DNA of 64,000 nt from Larix kaempferi (lineage: Eukaryota; Streptophyta; Pinopsida; Pinales; Pinaceae): the NCBI GenBank assembly GCA_027924585.1, contig BSBM01000436.1, forward strand, positions 8,075,001 through 8,139,000, read 5' to 3'. The notes beneath the pieces were generated by a model that saw nothing but the letters and a program-made list of their open reading frames with translations, was not told the origin of the DNA and searched no databases. Positions 46,937-58,753 of the stretch are shown here, in pieces (position 1 is the first letter of the stretch; the number at the start of each line of letters is the position of its first letter). The position numbers were made by a program, and so were the translations under genes.

Positions 46937-47182
46937 CTATTGAAGATATTGAAGTTCCCAGGATTCGGGAAGAATGCCATGATCGAGGAGTACCAGTCGA
47001 TCATGAAGAATGATGTTTGGGATGCAGTCCCAAGACCTGAAGGGAAGTCTGTTGTGACTTCCAAGTGGATCTATAAGATCAAGCATGCTGCAGATGGTGG
47101 CATAGAAAAATACAAAGCGAGGTTTGTAGCTCATGGCTTCTCTCAGAAAGAGGGGGTAGACTATGAAGAGATTTTTGCTCCT
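46937..47182 (+). pseudogene. Copia element 2: RT, N-terminal part
   Basis: It reads MIEEYQSIMKNDVWDAVPRP, EGKSVVTSKWIYKIKHAADG and KARFVAHGFSQKEGVDYEEI, ending FAP exactly where the nested insertion begins. The reading frame resumes at 52051 with VARYTSIRTILALAAVMKWK. Confidence 0.93.
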
Positions 47183-48179
47183 TGTTATCAACTGATTTGT
47201 ACAATAGTTGAAACCTTATTGAGCCGCCAGTGTTGGAACACATCAGTGTTCACTTCCAGAGTATCTGGGTTTCATATATTTGGGTCTAGCCAGTTTTGGC
47301 TAGCCAGTTTTGTTTTTGAGTCAACATGACCTTTGCCCCATGGGGGTTTGTATCAAAGTGTGCTAGTAGGGTCTGAGTGGCTCGGTTCCCCATGACTGGA
47401 TTAAACAACTAAGGTATTCCAGGGAGTTTTTTCACCGTCAGATTATACTTTGCTTCAGGCGAGATATAATCTCTTGGTTTTTCTCCCGCTTCCTCCAAAG
47501 CTGGAATGCCCGATTTTGGAAATTTTTGCCATGGGGGGTTATTAGAGTCCAACTATAATGTATAAACCTACTAGACACTATTAGAATAGGTTTTGGTCAT
47601 GTCCTAAGTCTCTAGGACCCCCAGAAAAAATTTCGAAAAAATTTTACCAGATGCGTCGGAATTGGGGTTTTTAATTTTTTAATTATTTTTAAATTCTAAT
47701 TAAATTTCTCTATAGTTTAAATAGAGAAATTTGAGTCTGTAATATGTCAGTCATCCTAGGTCCGAATTTAGTGTTTGATGGCTCGTTTCATAAGCTAAAA
47801 ATCACACATGACCCATGGAGCAGCTAAACCCAACTTTCGGATGTCAATTCAGCCTCATAATTAATATTTTCTCTAAAAAGTCATTTACAGAGAAATTATT
47901 AATTAAAATAATAAAATTGAATATTTTGGAGATAATCCAAATCTCTCCAAAATTAATCAATTTGATTAAAATAAAAGGCTAAATGACATGGCAATGGACA
48001 TTTATGAGGATTCCAATCAACTCCCAGTCATTCCAATCAACTATCCAGACACTAGAAGGTTATCCATTCAAGCTAATTCGCCCTCCTCATGCAAAAATTC
48101 GATTTGATGTGTTGTCAATTGATAATTGGGTTGGTGGTTTGCATTAAAGCCTAAGGTAGGCGCCCTCATGACTCATCAA

Positions 48180-48520
48180 TCACCTTTGAGCTTGGCTCTT
48201 CTTGCAACAAGAGTTAGCACCCACCACATGCCACTTGTCTCTCCACCATGCTAACTCGCACCTACCTCAAGCTCACGTCAATCTACCCTAAGTTCACGTC
48301 TAGCCTTGTTGGAGCTTGTTTATTGGTTGTTGATACATCCCATGCCACTCCAAGTCGAGTTGTTGCCTACCACATTACACTTGTCTCTCCACCAAACTAG
48401 CTCGCACTCTACCAATCCTCACGTCAATCCTCATCTAAGCTCACGTGGATCCTAGTTGTAGCTCGTTTGTTGGATGGTGATACTTCCTATGCCTCAAACA
48501 ACTCGAGTCTTGCCACCTAT
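48180..48520 (+). repeat. Diverged tandem repeat in the nested insertion
   Basis: Units of about 170 bp share CACTTGTCTCTCCACCA, AGCTCACGT and AGCTCGTTTGTTGG-like blocks, two clear copies and part of a third. Confidence 0.65.
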
Positions 48521-49499
48521 TCACTTCATACCTACCATAAACTCGACTTTGCCCATTGTTTAGCTCTCCAAGCCCTTCCTTGATTGGAATTCGACTTACT
48601 TGTCTATTGCCAATTCGACCTAGGGTTTTAGCTTAGGATTTTAGTATAAAGAGAGGCCCTTTGGGGTTATTATCTCATGGAGAATTTGTGCAAACTTACT
48701 CTGCCAAAATTGTATATGTGTTATAGCTTTTGCTAATTGAAATAAAGTGGCTTTGGAGGTCCATATGGTGTGTTGATCTTGTTCATGGGAATTGCTTCAA
48801 TATAATCAAGGTGATATTGCTCTATGTTTTTGCTTACATGTTCCATGTTTTGATCAAATTATTTAAAGCTTAGAAGACTTTTTTAAGTCCATAGGATGGG
48901 CATTTGAGTTCAATTTGTCCATTGATGTTGGGTTGTTTGTGATTTGGAAGTAGTGGATTGTAGTCGGAAATACTAACACTCTTCTTGTCTCTTTCAACTT
49001 TGCATACTATATTTGATCAATCTTGTTTGTAAGTGATACATTTTGCAGATCTCATAGGTTTTGAAGAGGAGTTGGAACTAGGTTGTCTCCTCCATCTCTT
49101 AAAAGAACAAATTTTTCCATTAACATTCATGCATTGCAGGATCTCCTAAAGTCGATCTCACAACACCAAGATTGTGGCATAAAGGGTTTGATTCAAAGAT
49201 CCATCTTTTTTTATCAAAAATATTGGTTACTTGTTTACCTTGGGCTCTCTTCTTCAAGCCTTTTTGTTTGCTCTTTGAACCTTTGTATTTGCTTGCTAAG
49301 CCCTTCCTAGCCCTTCTAGATCTTGATCCAAGATCGTTGTTTGTCTTTTCAAGCCATAGATTAGTTAGCCATAAGGTTGAAGCTCCTTCAACCTTGGGGA
49401 ATAGCTTGGGATTTGTTCCCTTGTGCTCTCTTCAACACTTGTTGTCGGCGTATCACCGGTTAACCGGAGGATTTCCAAGACAGTGTTTTTACCCTCTCA

Positions 49500-49920
49500 A
49501 GTGTTCCACTTGATTTTCATTTGCTCTTGTCTTGATAACCCTCTCCTCCTTGCCCTAGTTTTTTCCCTTCTCCCTTTCGTCCTACCTCTGTTAGCCTCCC
49601 TTCTCTACCATTCGCCCTCTCCTTTTAGCTCTCGTCTACCCTACCTTGAGTGCCCTCATCCTCTTGTTTCGTCCCACTTCTTTTACCTTAGGTCTTTACC
49701 CTTCCACATTGCTCTCGTCCCATCTTGTTTAGCCCTACTTTCTCCCTCTCCTCGTCACACTTCTAGTCCATCCCCTAGTCTCCACTTTTCCCTCTTCACC
49801 CCATTCGTTTTCCCTTTTGGTTTACCTCTCTTCCTCTCGTCTCACCTTACTCTTGTCCCATCTCCATCTCCCATACCCTTTCGTTTTTGCTCCTCTTCCC
49901 TCCTCGTCCACTTCCACATC
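49500..49920 (+). repeat. Pyrimidine-rich tract
   Basis: About 420 bp dominated by C and T on the plus strand (CCTCTCCTT-, CTCGTCCCA-like words). It stays open in a frame only because of its composition. Confidence 0.7.
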
Positions 49921-52050
49921 AGCCCTAAACATAAAAACACAACAAAACAAACAAGTGTTAAGTGTTAGTGGCAGCTAGTGTTAGGATCTAGTTAGTTGGT
50001 AGTTAGTTTGTTTAATTTTCAATAGTTAGTTAGCATTGTTTAGAGTTAGTATTGTAGATCTCATGCTTTGGTATTATCTAGTTTAAATTTTCCAAGTGTT
50101 AAGATCTAGTCCAATTTTCAAGTTTTGATTTGTTTTCCTAACATCTAATGGGTATTGGAGTTATGCGTTTGTGATAGATCTCTCCAAAGTAGAAGTCAAG
50201 ACTTCTAAATCCAAGAAGCCATCAAGACAAGAGGACAAAACAAAACAAAAGAGATTAGTATTATCCTTTGTAATAGATCTTAGTTTATTTCAAGTTTTTA
50301 TAAGTTATTTATTTCAAAGTCCCTACAAGGGTCTCATTCCCAAGGGCAATTGTACTTCCATAATAAAGTTGCAAGTGGGGTTTTTAAGCCCCCACACTCA
50401 CTTCCCCCATTTGGGGAAGTCTTGTAGTCTTCATTAAGTGGTTTGACTTTCTAGTTTAGATCTTTTTATATGCTCATAGATTAGTTTTCAATTCAAATAG
50501 TTAATCTTGTTATATTTTCCATTTTACTTACCTCCATGCTCTCCCGAGTACGGTCTTTGACCTGAAAGAGACTCTTGGGTAGATTAGATTTATTTTCCGT
50601 TTAATATTATCTTGTATCTTCTCTTCCAAACCTTGACTAGAGAATAGCTAAATTTGGGATTGTATCCCAAAGGCCACATAGTCTTGTGGTAGCTTCTCGC
50701 TCCCCCATCAACTTCTTGTGGACATCCAGCTAGCTGGAAGGTTTCCAGGATTGGTGGCTTCTAGTGGTTGATCTTGTTTGGAGATCGATCCCACCTATTA
50801 GATTAGAAATTGTGTGGTAGAAAACTAGACTTTTCAAGTTTTCATTTTATTTGGCAAAATAGTATTATTGGCAGTATCTCACATATTTCAAAACTTTTTC
50901 ATGGTTTAATCATTTAATTTTGAAGATATATTGCTACTACAATCTACTTTTTGCTTTCTTAAAACGAACCAAAGTCTCTTGAACTTGGCCAAATCCAAGT
51001 CAAGAGCACCCTCTATCGGAGGGCATTTTAGTCTTGCATCTTTTCCCTCCATTAAGCATTTGTTAATTAGCAAGTCTCTTGAACTATGGTCATAAGATCA
51101 AGTCAAGAGCGCTCTCTGTTGGAGAGTTGAACAAAGTGCTCTTTAAACTAAAACTTTTCAACCCACACACCCCTTTAATTAATTTACCTTGGTTTCTGTC
51201 CTACACCCGTATGCTCTGCCAACCGGAAACGGTTGGGCTAGTACTCAGAAAGGTGGAAGACTTGCTAATTCACAAGTGATAATTTAATTAAAATTTTACC
51301 CCAAAACCTCAACCAAGACAAATTACTGAGTTCTTCCTACAAGAGGTGGTGCCGGGAATCCACTGTCAGACTCGAGGGCGGTCAAGCCGCAAGCACACTT
51401 GCCCTCTTTGTAATCTGGGTGCTCTCAACCTATCACCTAAGGTTGCTAGTAGTTTTCTTGGATAAGGTTCCACTACTTTTTGATACCTTGTTCTTAGCCA
51501 TAATAATCAAGACAATTAAAATCTTAAATCTACCAAGATAAGCTGCAAAATGTTCTCAAAAACCTATATTTCAAGCACTTGTATCAAGCACTTTACAATC
51601 ACTTTTATATTTGACTCCATAAGGCACTGGTCCTTCATCATATATCTTATTTGCTTAAATATCAATATTGGAGTACTTGCTTTAATTTGCGTAAAGTGTG
51701 ATTTATTTTCTTGTCCAAGTGTATCTCTCATCTTGTATTTGCAACGTGGATTGCGTTATCTTGTTTATATTAAGATATTATTGTGTCTCTCATTCAAAAA
51801 CTCCTAAACAACACCCATCCGCATCACAACACCAAAAACACTTAAACACACAAAGAGCCTTAGACAACTCTTTTTTAGGGACTACCCCCTTGGCTTCGTT
51901 GGGAGTTTGCCTAAATGGAGGAGCTGGGATTCAGGTGACAGTACCTGGCTCATTGCTTGCCCCCAAGGCCACACCTCTCTCACTTTTAGTGAAGAGACAG
52001 CTTTCGAAAGATTTCCGCTGCTAGTGTGCATATTGGCGGACAACACTCCT

Positions 52051-52260
52051 GTAGCTAGATACACTTCCATCAGAACAATACTTGCTCTAGCTGCAGTGAT
52101 GAAGTGGAAGATACACCAGATGGATATGGTGTAGTCAAAGAGGAAGTGTATGTGGAGCAACCACTTAGTTTTGAGATACATGACAGGGAGTCATATGTGT
52201 GCAGATTGAAGAAATCCCTGTATGGCTTGAAGCAAGCTCCTAGGACTTGGTGAGGATGGA
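52051..52260 (+). pseudogene. Copia element 2: RT, middle part with deleted catalytic core
   Basis: VARYTSIRTILALAAVMKWK then IHQMDM continues the RT, but the KTAFLNG stretch is missing and the frame shifts to VVKEEVYVEQPLSFEIHDRE and KKSLYGLKQAPRTW. Directly after RTW the sequence jumps to GLIVDTKRKLAAKFEMKDLG. The segment that should carry the YxDD catalytic motif is absent. Confidence 0.88.
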
Positions 52261-53186
52261 TTGATTGTCGATACCAAGAGGAAGCTTGCTGCCAAGTTCG
52301 AGATGAAGGACTTGGGGATGATGCACTATTTTCTAGGCATGGAGGTGTGGCAGGGTACAGATGGGATCTTCCTTGGACAAGGGAAGTATGCAGTAGAGAT
52401 CCTAAAGAGGTTCGGGATGATGAACTGCAAGGCCATGGCCACACCTATGGCATCGAACCTGAAGCTTCTGTGTGATGCTTCATCTGATCTGGTTGATGTC
52501 ACTGTGTATCGTCAGATGATTGGGTCCTTGATGTACCTCATGAACACTAGACCAGATATTTGCTTTGCAGTGAACACATTGAGCCAGTTCCTGACGGATC
52601 CCAGAGGTGTTCACCTGGTTGCTGTAAAGCATATTCTGAGGTACCTGAAGGGTACAGTTGATTATGGGCTCAAGTATGATGCGAGTCAAAAGTTTAACCT
52701 GCAGGGTTATGTTGATTCAGACTGGGCAGGCAGTGCTGCAGATAGGAAGAGCATTTCTGGGTGCTGCTTCAGTATGGGATCAGGTGTGATCTCTTGGTTT
52801 AGCAGGAAGCAGTCCTGCGTAGCACTGAGTACAGCCGAAGCGAGTATGTCGCAGCTTGTTCGACTAGTTGTGAGGCAGTATGGCTCCGGAAGCTACTGTC
52901 TGAGCTATTTGATCTCTCGTTGGATGCTACTGGTATCTTTTGTGACAACCAGAGTTGTGTGAAGCTTTCTAAGAACCCAGTGTTCCATGACTGGTCGAAG
53001 TACATTAAGATCAAATATCACTATATCAGGGATATGGTGCAGAGAGGAGCAGTGAAGCTCCTGTATATTGCAACGGATGAGCAGGTTGCAAATGTGTTGA
53101 CGAAACCACTAGCCAGAGTGAAGTTTGAGTACTTCAGAGAGAGGCTTGGTGTTCTTCAGATTGACGACACTTCGAGGAAGAAGTGA
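52261..53186 (+). pseudogene. Copia element 2: RT end and RNase H
   Basis: It reads FEMKDLGMMHYFLGMEVWQG, GSLMYLMNTRPDICFAVNTL, the RNase H acidic motif VDSDWAGSAADRKS and CVALSTAEA. A one- or two-base deletion near 52842 shifts the frame; the other frame continues as FCDNQSCVKLSKNPVFHDWS and TDEQVANVLTKPLARVKFEY to the stop at 53184. It is otherwise well preserved. Confidence 0.93.
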
Positions 53187-53266
53187 TGGACACATTTGCA
53201 GGAGCCATTCCAAGCATGGTGAGAGGAGGATCCTTCCCATGGCTGTGGATGTAAGCACTGGATGAT

Positions 53267-53760
53267 GAGCATCAGGACGATGCTCCAGTTACTGCTATGT
53301 ATATGCATCATGTTGGATGCTTGTTATGATCCGTTGGATCATGTATATGTATATGCATCATGTTGGATGCTTGATATGATCAATTGGATCATGTATTTAT
53401 GTATGCATCATATTGGATGCTTGATATGATAAGTTGGATCATGGATTTGTATATGTATCAGGTGGACACATTGTATGATCAAGTAGATCATGTATGATGA
53501 TATGTATCAGGTAGATACTGTGTATGCATCAGGTGGATGCATTGTATGATCAGGATGATCATGGATGATGAGCTTCAGGATGTTGCTCCAGATGATATGC
53601 ATCAAGATGATGCTATGATGATGATCAGGATGATCATGGATGACGAGCTTCAGAATGTTGCTCTAGATGATATGCATCAGGATGATGTTATTATGATGAT
53701 CAGGTTGATCATGTAATGATGTACATCAGGACGATGTATGGTGAGTATCAGGTTGATACT
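53267..53760 (+). repeat. Array of about 20 covarying micro-hairpins
   Basis: Palindromes follow each other every 20-30 nt, each a stem of 5-7 bp around a 3-6 nt loop. Examples: GAGCATC-AGGAC-GATGCTC (53267-53285), GCATC-ATGTTG-GATGC (53305 and 53355), ATGATC-AATTG-GATCAT (53376), ATGATC-AAGTA-GATCAT (53476), GTATC-AGGTA-GATAC (53504), ATGCATC-AGGTG-GATGCAT (53524), ATGATC-AGGAT-GATCAT (53546, 53620), ATGATC-AGGTT-GATCAT (53696), TACATC-AGGAC-GATGTA (53722) and AGTATC-AGGTT-GATACT (53744). A few have one or two mismatches (53426, 53453, 53570, 53645). Inner ATC/GAT is constant; outer bases differ between copies yet mostly pair. The array lies between the RNase H stop and the polypurine tract. 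No protein frame explains it. Confidence 0.85.
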
Positions 53761-53787
53761 TTGTGGCCGTGGACAGGTTGTGCAAGG

Positions 53788-54075
53788 GTAGCATGTAATA
53801 AGTCCTGGAGATCTGGACAGGATGAAAAAGGCCTCAGATGCTCTTTAGAGATCTTGCTTGGCAAGACACTCTTTTAAGGTTTTGTGGTAGGGGTCACATG
53901 TAATAAGTCCTAGAGATCTGGACAGGATGAAAAAGGCCTCAGGTGCTCTTTAGAGAGCTTGCTTGGCAAGACACTCTTTTAAGGTTTTGTGACAGTCACA
54001 TGTAAAAGATCCTGGGAGATCCGATAGGTTGAGCTATGTGCTCGTAAAATGCCTGGGATGCTCTTTCGAGGTTTT
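53788..54075 (+). repeat. 105-bp tandem repeat, 2.5 copies
   Basis: CATGTAATAAGTCCTGGAGA recurs with offset 105 bp (53792 and 53897), followed in both copies by GGATGAAAAAGGCCTCAG and GACACTCTTTTAAGG. A third, diverged part begins near 53997. Confidence 0.88.
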
Positions 54076-54327
54076 GTTGACGCACGTAATCAATCCTGAG
54101 GATTCCACAGTATGGCCAATGATGATGAAGACCTACAGGTGGTGGGCCTACATCCAGTATGAAAAAGGACTGGCTCTGTAGAACTTCCTATGACGAGTAG
54201 ATCGGAGATTGATTGAGATAGCAGCAGCAGTGACGATGTCGATGATTCGAGGACGATGATTCGCTGATGATGATCCAGAGAAGAAGACTTGTGCTAGCAG
54301 ACCTGTGTCAAGAAATACTTTCCTAGT

Positions 54328-54337
54328 TAAGAGGGAG
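54328..54337 (+). promoter_or_regulatory. Polypurine tract of copia element 2
   Basis: TAAGAGGGAG lies directly before the 3' LTR TGTTGATG start. Confidence 0.85.
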
Positions 54338-54979
54338 TGTTGATGTAATTGTAACTTTGGAATGTATTTCACCTATGTATATTGTATTCCTATAGAGATG
54401 TTATTATTCCTCTATACGGAAGTGTTTGTATTCCTACACAGATGTTATTATTCCTCTATACAAAAGTGTCGTCATTTATATTGTAAGTGTCGTAACTTAT
54501 ACTTGATGGGTTATTAGACCACCTTGATGGGGTCGGCCCTGTATGAGTCATGTGGGTAAAAGGGTTATTAGACCACCCTAGTGGTTGTCGGCCCTGTCAG
54601 CATTATGTTATGTGATTGAGTTAAGGCCGACCTAGTAAGGTTATTAGGCAAGTCAAGTTAGTGTATAAATAGAGTGCAGGAGGCACTCTATTTGATCATT
54701 CACTTTCTCACTCACACACTCATTGGAGAGTGGCGCACTAGTGGAGGAGGAGAAGTTGTTGCTAGGAGGACTATCTCTTGTACTTGGGTTGTATCATTGC
54801 TCTATCTATCTCTAAGGAAGTTGCGGGGTTTTTCACCTTCTTGGTTTTCCCCGGTGAAACTCTGTGTCTCTCGTGTGTTTGCATTATTGTGTCCATGATT
54901 GATATGCTGTAGATATGCTGTACATGTTATTCTCTCAGTTAAGATCCTAGATCAGATTGAAATTTCTGAAAAACTAACA
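54338..54979 (+). repeat. 3' LTR of copia element 2
   Basis: 642 bp, begins TGTTGATG and ends AACTAACA. It lacks 11 bp of a GATATGTTGTA duplication seen in the 5' LTR. It is followed by the target duplication TTCCC. Confidence 0.93.
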
Positions 54980-54984
54980 TTCCC

Positions 54985-55287
54985 GAGGTTAGAGACAACA
55001 AGTCCAAACTTGCCAACCCCCAATGCCTATTCAAACCAAAAATCAGGGGCCTGAAACCTGATTTCAGTCAAAATCAGACCAAAGGCAGGAAGAAAATTGT
55101 TAAAAACTTCAAGAACAAGGTCAAATGAATATCGCAGATGGATCTCAAGAACAGATTCAATCATGTTTTCCAAGGTCTTCAAAGACCCTAATATTTTGAT
55201 TTTATAAAGCACAAATGATCATCCAGAAAAGCACCAAGGGGCTCCCCGAGCACCTAATCCCTTAAGTGTTATAGGTTTAGGACCTCT
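54985..55287 (+). mobile_element. LINE remnant, part 2
   Basis: It continues the frame of 43430-43599: EVRDNKSKLANPQCLFKPKI, RGLKPDFSQNQTKGRKKIVK and NFKNKVK, then a stop. A short non-coding stretch then leads to the ORF2 start. Confidence 0.5.
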
Positions 55288-56347
55288 CACTGGAAACAAA
55301 ATGCAGATCCTTTCATAATAGATCAGAGGTATGGGTCTGGAAAATAGAAATGAACGATTAAAAGAAAAATCCCAGTACAAAAACTGAATATTGTCATCAT
55401 CCAAGTACCCAAGCTATCAGATCCTTTCACTGGAAACAAAATGCAGATCCTTTCATAATACATCAGAGGTATGGGTCTGGAAAATAGAAATGAACGATTA
55501 AAAGAAAAATCCCAGTACAAAAACTGAATATTGTCATCATCCAAGTACCCAAGCTATCAGCAAGAGACATGGAGAAAGCAAGAAAAATACCTGGCCCTTG
55601 GCAGAAGGAAAATACAGGCCAGCTGAAGGAAGAGCAGGTGGGCAGTTAATCTGGTGGGACCCAAGAAAATTGACTTTAAATAAGAATACACAAGAAGATT
55701 TTAACCCAATATAAAATCCCTAAACTGTTACAGGGTCAGGAGCTCTCACAAGAAACAAAATGAAGATCCTTTCATGGAACATTAGAGGTATGGGTCCTGA
55801 AAATAGAAAAGAACCCTTAAAAGAAAAATCCCAGTAGAAAAAGCGAATACTGTGATCGTCCAAGAATACAAGCTATCAGTAAGAGACATGGAAAAATCAA
55901 GAAAAAAATATGGCCTGTGGCAGAAGGAAAATACAAGCCAGCTGTAGGAAGAGCGAGTAGACAGTTAATCTGGTTGGACCCAAGAATATTGACTTTAAAT
56001 AGGAATACACAAGAAGATTCTAGCTCAGTATCAAAATGTTTTCTAAAACCTGGAACCTGACCTTCGTGATAACCAAAGTCGAAGGCCCTAATCTAGCTAT
56101 GTTGAAACCAGCCTGTGGAAATTGAAATCAACTCTCTAAGGAAAGAAATCAGACTGGAAACATACCTTGGATAATTGGAGGACATTTAAATTTTAAGCTC
56201 TATTCTGTGAGCTCGTGAAAAGAAAGGGGGAGATACAAGGAAGTTGAACTAAGCTCTGCTTGATTTTGTTCAGAAGTATTCTTTGATTGACACTGAACCC
56301 AAGACTGGCAAATTCACCTGGAATATAAAAAAAAGGGGAAAGGCCTT
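55288..56347 (+). pseudogene. LINE ORF2, endonuclease region, 5' end repeated three times
   Basis: The ORF2 start KILSWNIRGMGPENRKEPLK, typical of the APE-type endonuclease N terminus, is best kept at 55760. Two earlier copies of the same start lie at about 55298 and 55440, as tandem duplications of 140 and 320 bp. Further down, weak remains of the GDFN site appear at about 56180 (GGHLNFKLYS), then SLIDTEPKTGKFTWNIKKRG and KAFIMERL up to the SINE insertion. Many stops are present, so it is non-functional. Confidence 0.75.
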
Positions 56348-56363
56348 CATCATGGAAAGACTT

Positions 56364-56560
56364 GTTTTTCAGAAATGCGTCTTATAGAGTCTCTTTGGAT
56401 AAGCTTCCATGCTATGAGGGGCATATCTATGCCATCGAAGTCACCCAGGACTTGCACTTGGCCTCATCTGCACCTACTCGAGGAGTTTTCAACCCAGGTC
56501 TCCGTGTTAATACAAGCCCAATCACTTCTCTACCTGCCGCTAGACCACACTCCAGTGAGC
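56364..56560 (-). mobile_element. tRNA-derived SINE inserted in the LINE, 16-bp TSD
   Basis: 197 bp between CATCATGGAAAGACTT (56348-56363) and CATCATGGAAACACTT (56561-56576), 15 of 16 identical. On the minus strand it starts near GTGGTCTAGCGGCAGGTAGA (A-box-like), then GGAGACCTGGGTTGAAAACT (B-box-like), and ends CTGAAAAAC. Long TSD, pol III boxes and A-rich end fit a SINE. The LINE frame resumes as DRFLVSKSQTDQNFGA after it. Confidence 0.85.
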
Positions 56561-56576
56561 CATCATGGAAACACTT

Positions 56577-58180
<1,604 letters not shown>

Positions 58181-58753
58181 AAGAAGTAGAACATAGCAGC
58201 AATGAACCAAAATCCTTCCTTCAAAGAACTTCTATCAAACCCAAGAACCACAAACAGGAATGACCAAGAGACTCTCCTCCCTATAATTCCTAAAGTCATC
58301 TCAAAGAAGCAAATTGGAACCCTCTAACCCTTGACTCCGAGGATGAACTTCATGAGATCCTCTTCTCAATGCAAAAGAACAAAGCTCCAAGGTTAGATGG
58401 TTTCCCCATTGACTTCTTTCAAATTATATGAGACAGTCGTCAAAATGGACCACTTAATTTCAGCAGAAGAATCAAGTCAATCTGGTAAAATCCTTAAAGC
58501 TTTTTACTCTGATCCCAAAAAAGAAATGCTTGTGATTTTAACTCTTCTTTATGGAGCTGAGATCTAGGGGCACAGCTTGCTACCAGCAGATTGGGCTCAT
58601 GTAGAGAGAGAGCAATCCCTAATGCTACAGTATATGATCCATAGCAAGTCAACAGTTCCACATGCCATTATGCAGGCCAAGTTTGGAGACCATCCCTTTC
58701 CCCTGGAGTGCACCTTTAAACCGTCTTCTTTTTTCACAGGATATGCATCTTGG
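58181..58753 (+). pseudogene. LINE ORF2, reverse transcriptase remnants
   Basis: At about 58340-58430 one frame reads EILFSMQKNKAPRLDGFPID, the start of a LINE RT domain. At about 58540-58745 another reads LTLLYGAEI, a stop, then LPADWAHVEREQSLMLQYMI and HSKSTVPHAIMQAKFGDHPF, the conserved segment downstream of RT in plant LINEs. The catalytic middle of RT is missing, so a large internal deletion occurred. The copia element 3 insertion follows. Confidence 0.7.

Larger units (their letters stand above)
47183..52045. mobile_element. Nested 4.86-kb insertion of unknown class, TSD CTCCT
   Basis: It is flanked by CTCCT (47178-47182 and 52046-52050), starts TGTTATCAAC and ends GGACAACA. TG...CA ends with a 5-bp duplication look like an LTR retrotransposon, but I see no matching LTR at the two ends and no gag-pol. 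Contents: AT-rich sequence (47620-48000); a 170-bp unit containing CACTTGTCTCTCCACCA repeated at about 48200-48500; a pyrimidine-rich tract (49500-49920); and a pair of CAAGTCTCTTGAACT-containing repeats (50962 and 51073), each followed by CAAGTCAAGAGC and the second with GGAGAG. Possibly a large non-autonomous element. Confidence 0.7.
43600..54979 (+). mobile_element. Copia element 2 (11.4 kb, internally deleted, with nested insertion)
   Basis: LTRs at 43600-44252 and 54338-54979, PBS, polypurine tract and 5-bp target duplication TTCCC (43595-43599 and 54980-54984) define the element. LTRs begin TGTTGATG (TATTGATG in the left copy) and end TAACA. They differ by about ten substitutions and one 11-bp deletion, so it is fairly young. 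Gag, protease and integrase are not recognisable in 44265-46930; RT is split by a 4.86-kb insertion and lacks its YxDD region; RNase H is frameshifted. It must have been mobilised in trans or been damaged later. Confidence 0.95.

Noticed and set aside
49423-49968. 181-codon hydrophobic/Ser-rich open frame
   Set aside because: It results from a pyrimidine-rich tract; no start context or domain.
47183-52045. Complete LTR retrotransposon
   Set aside because: Ends and TSD fit, but no direct terminal repeats or gag-pol could be seen.
53267-53760. Coding repeat such as HQDDA in the hairpin array
   Set aside because: Every frame has stops and the palindromic pairing explains the pattern better.
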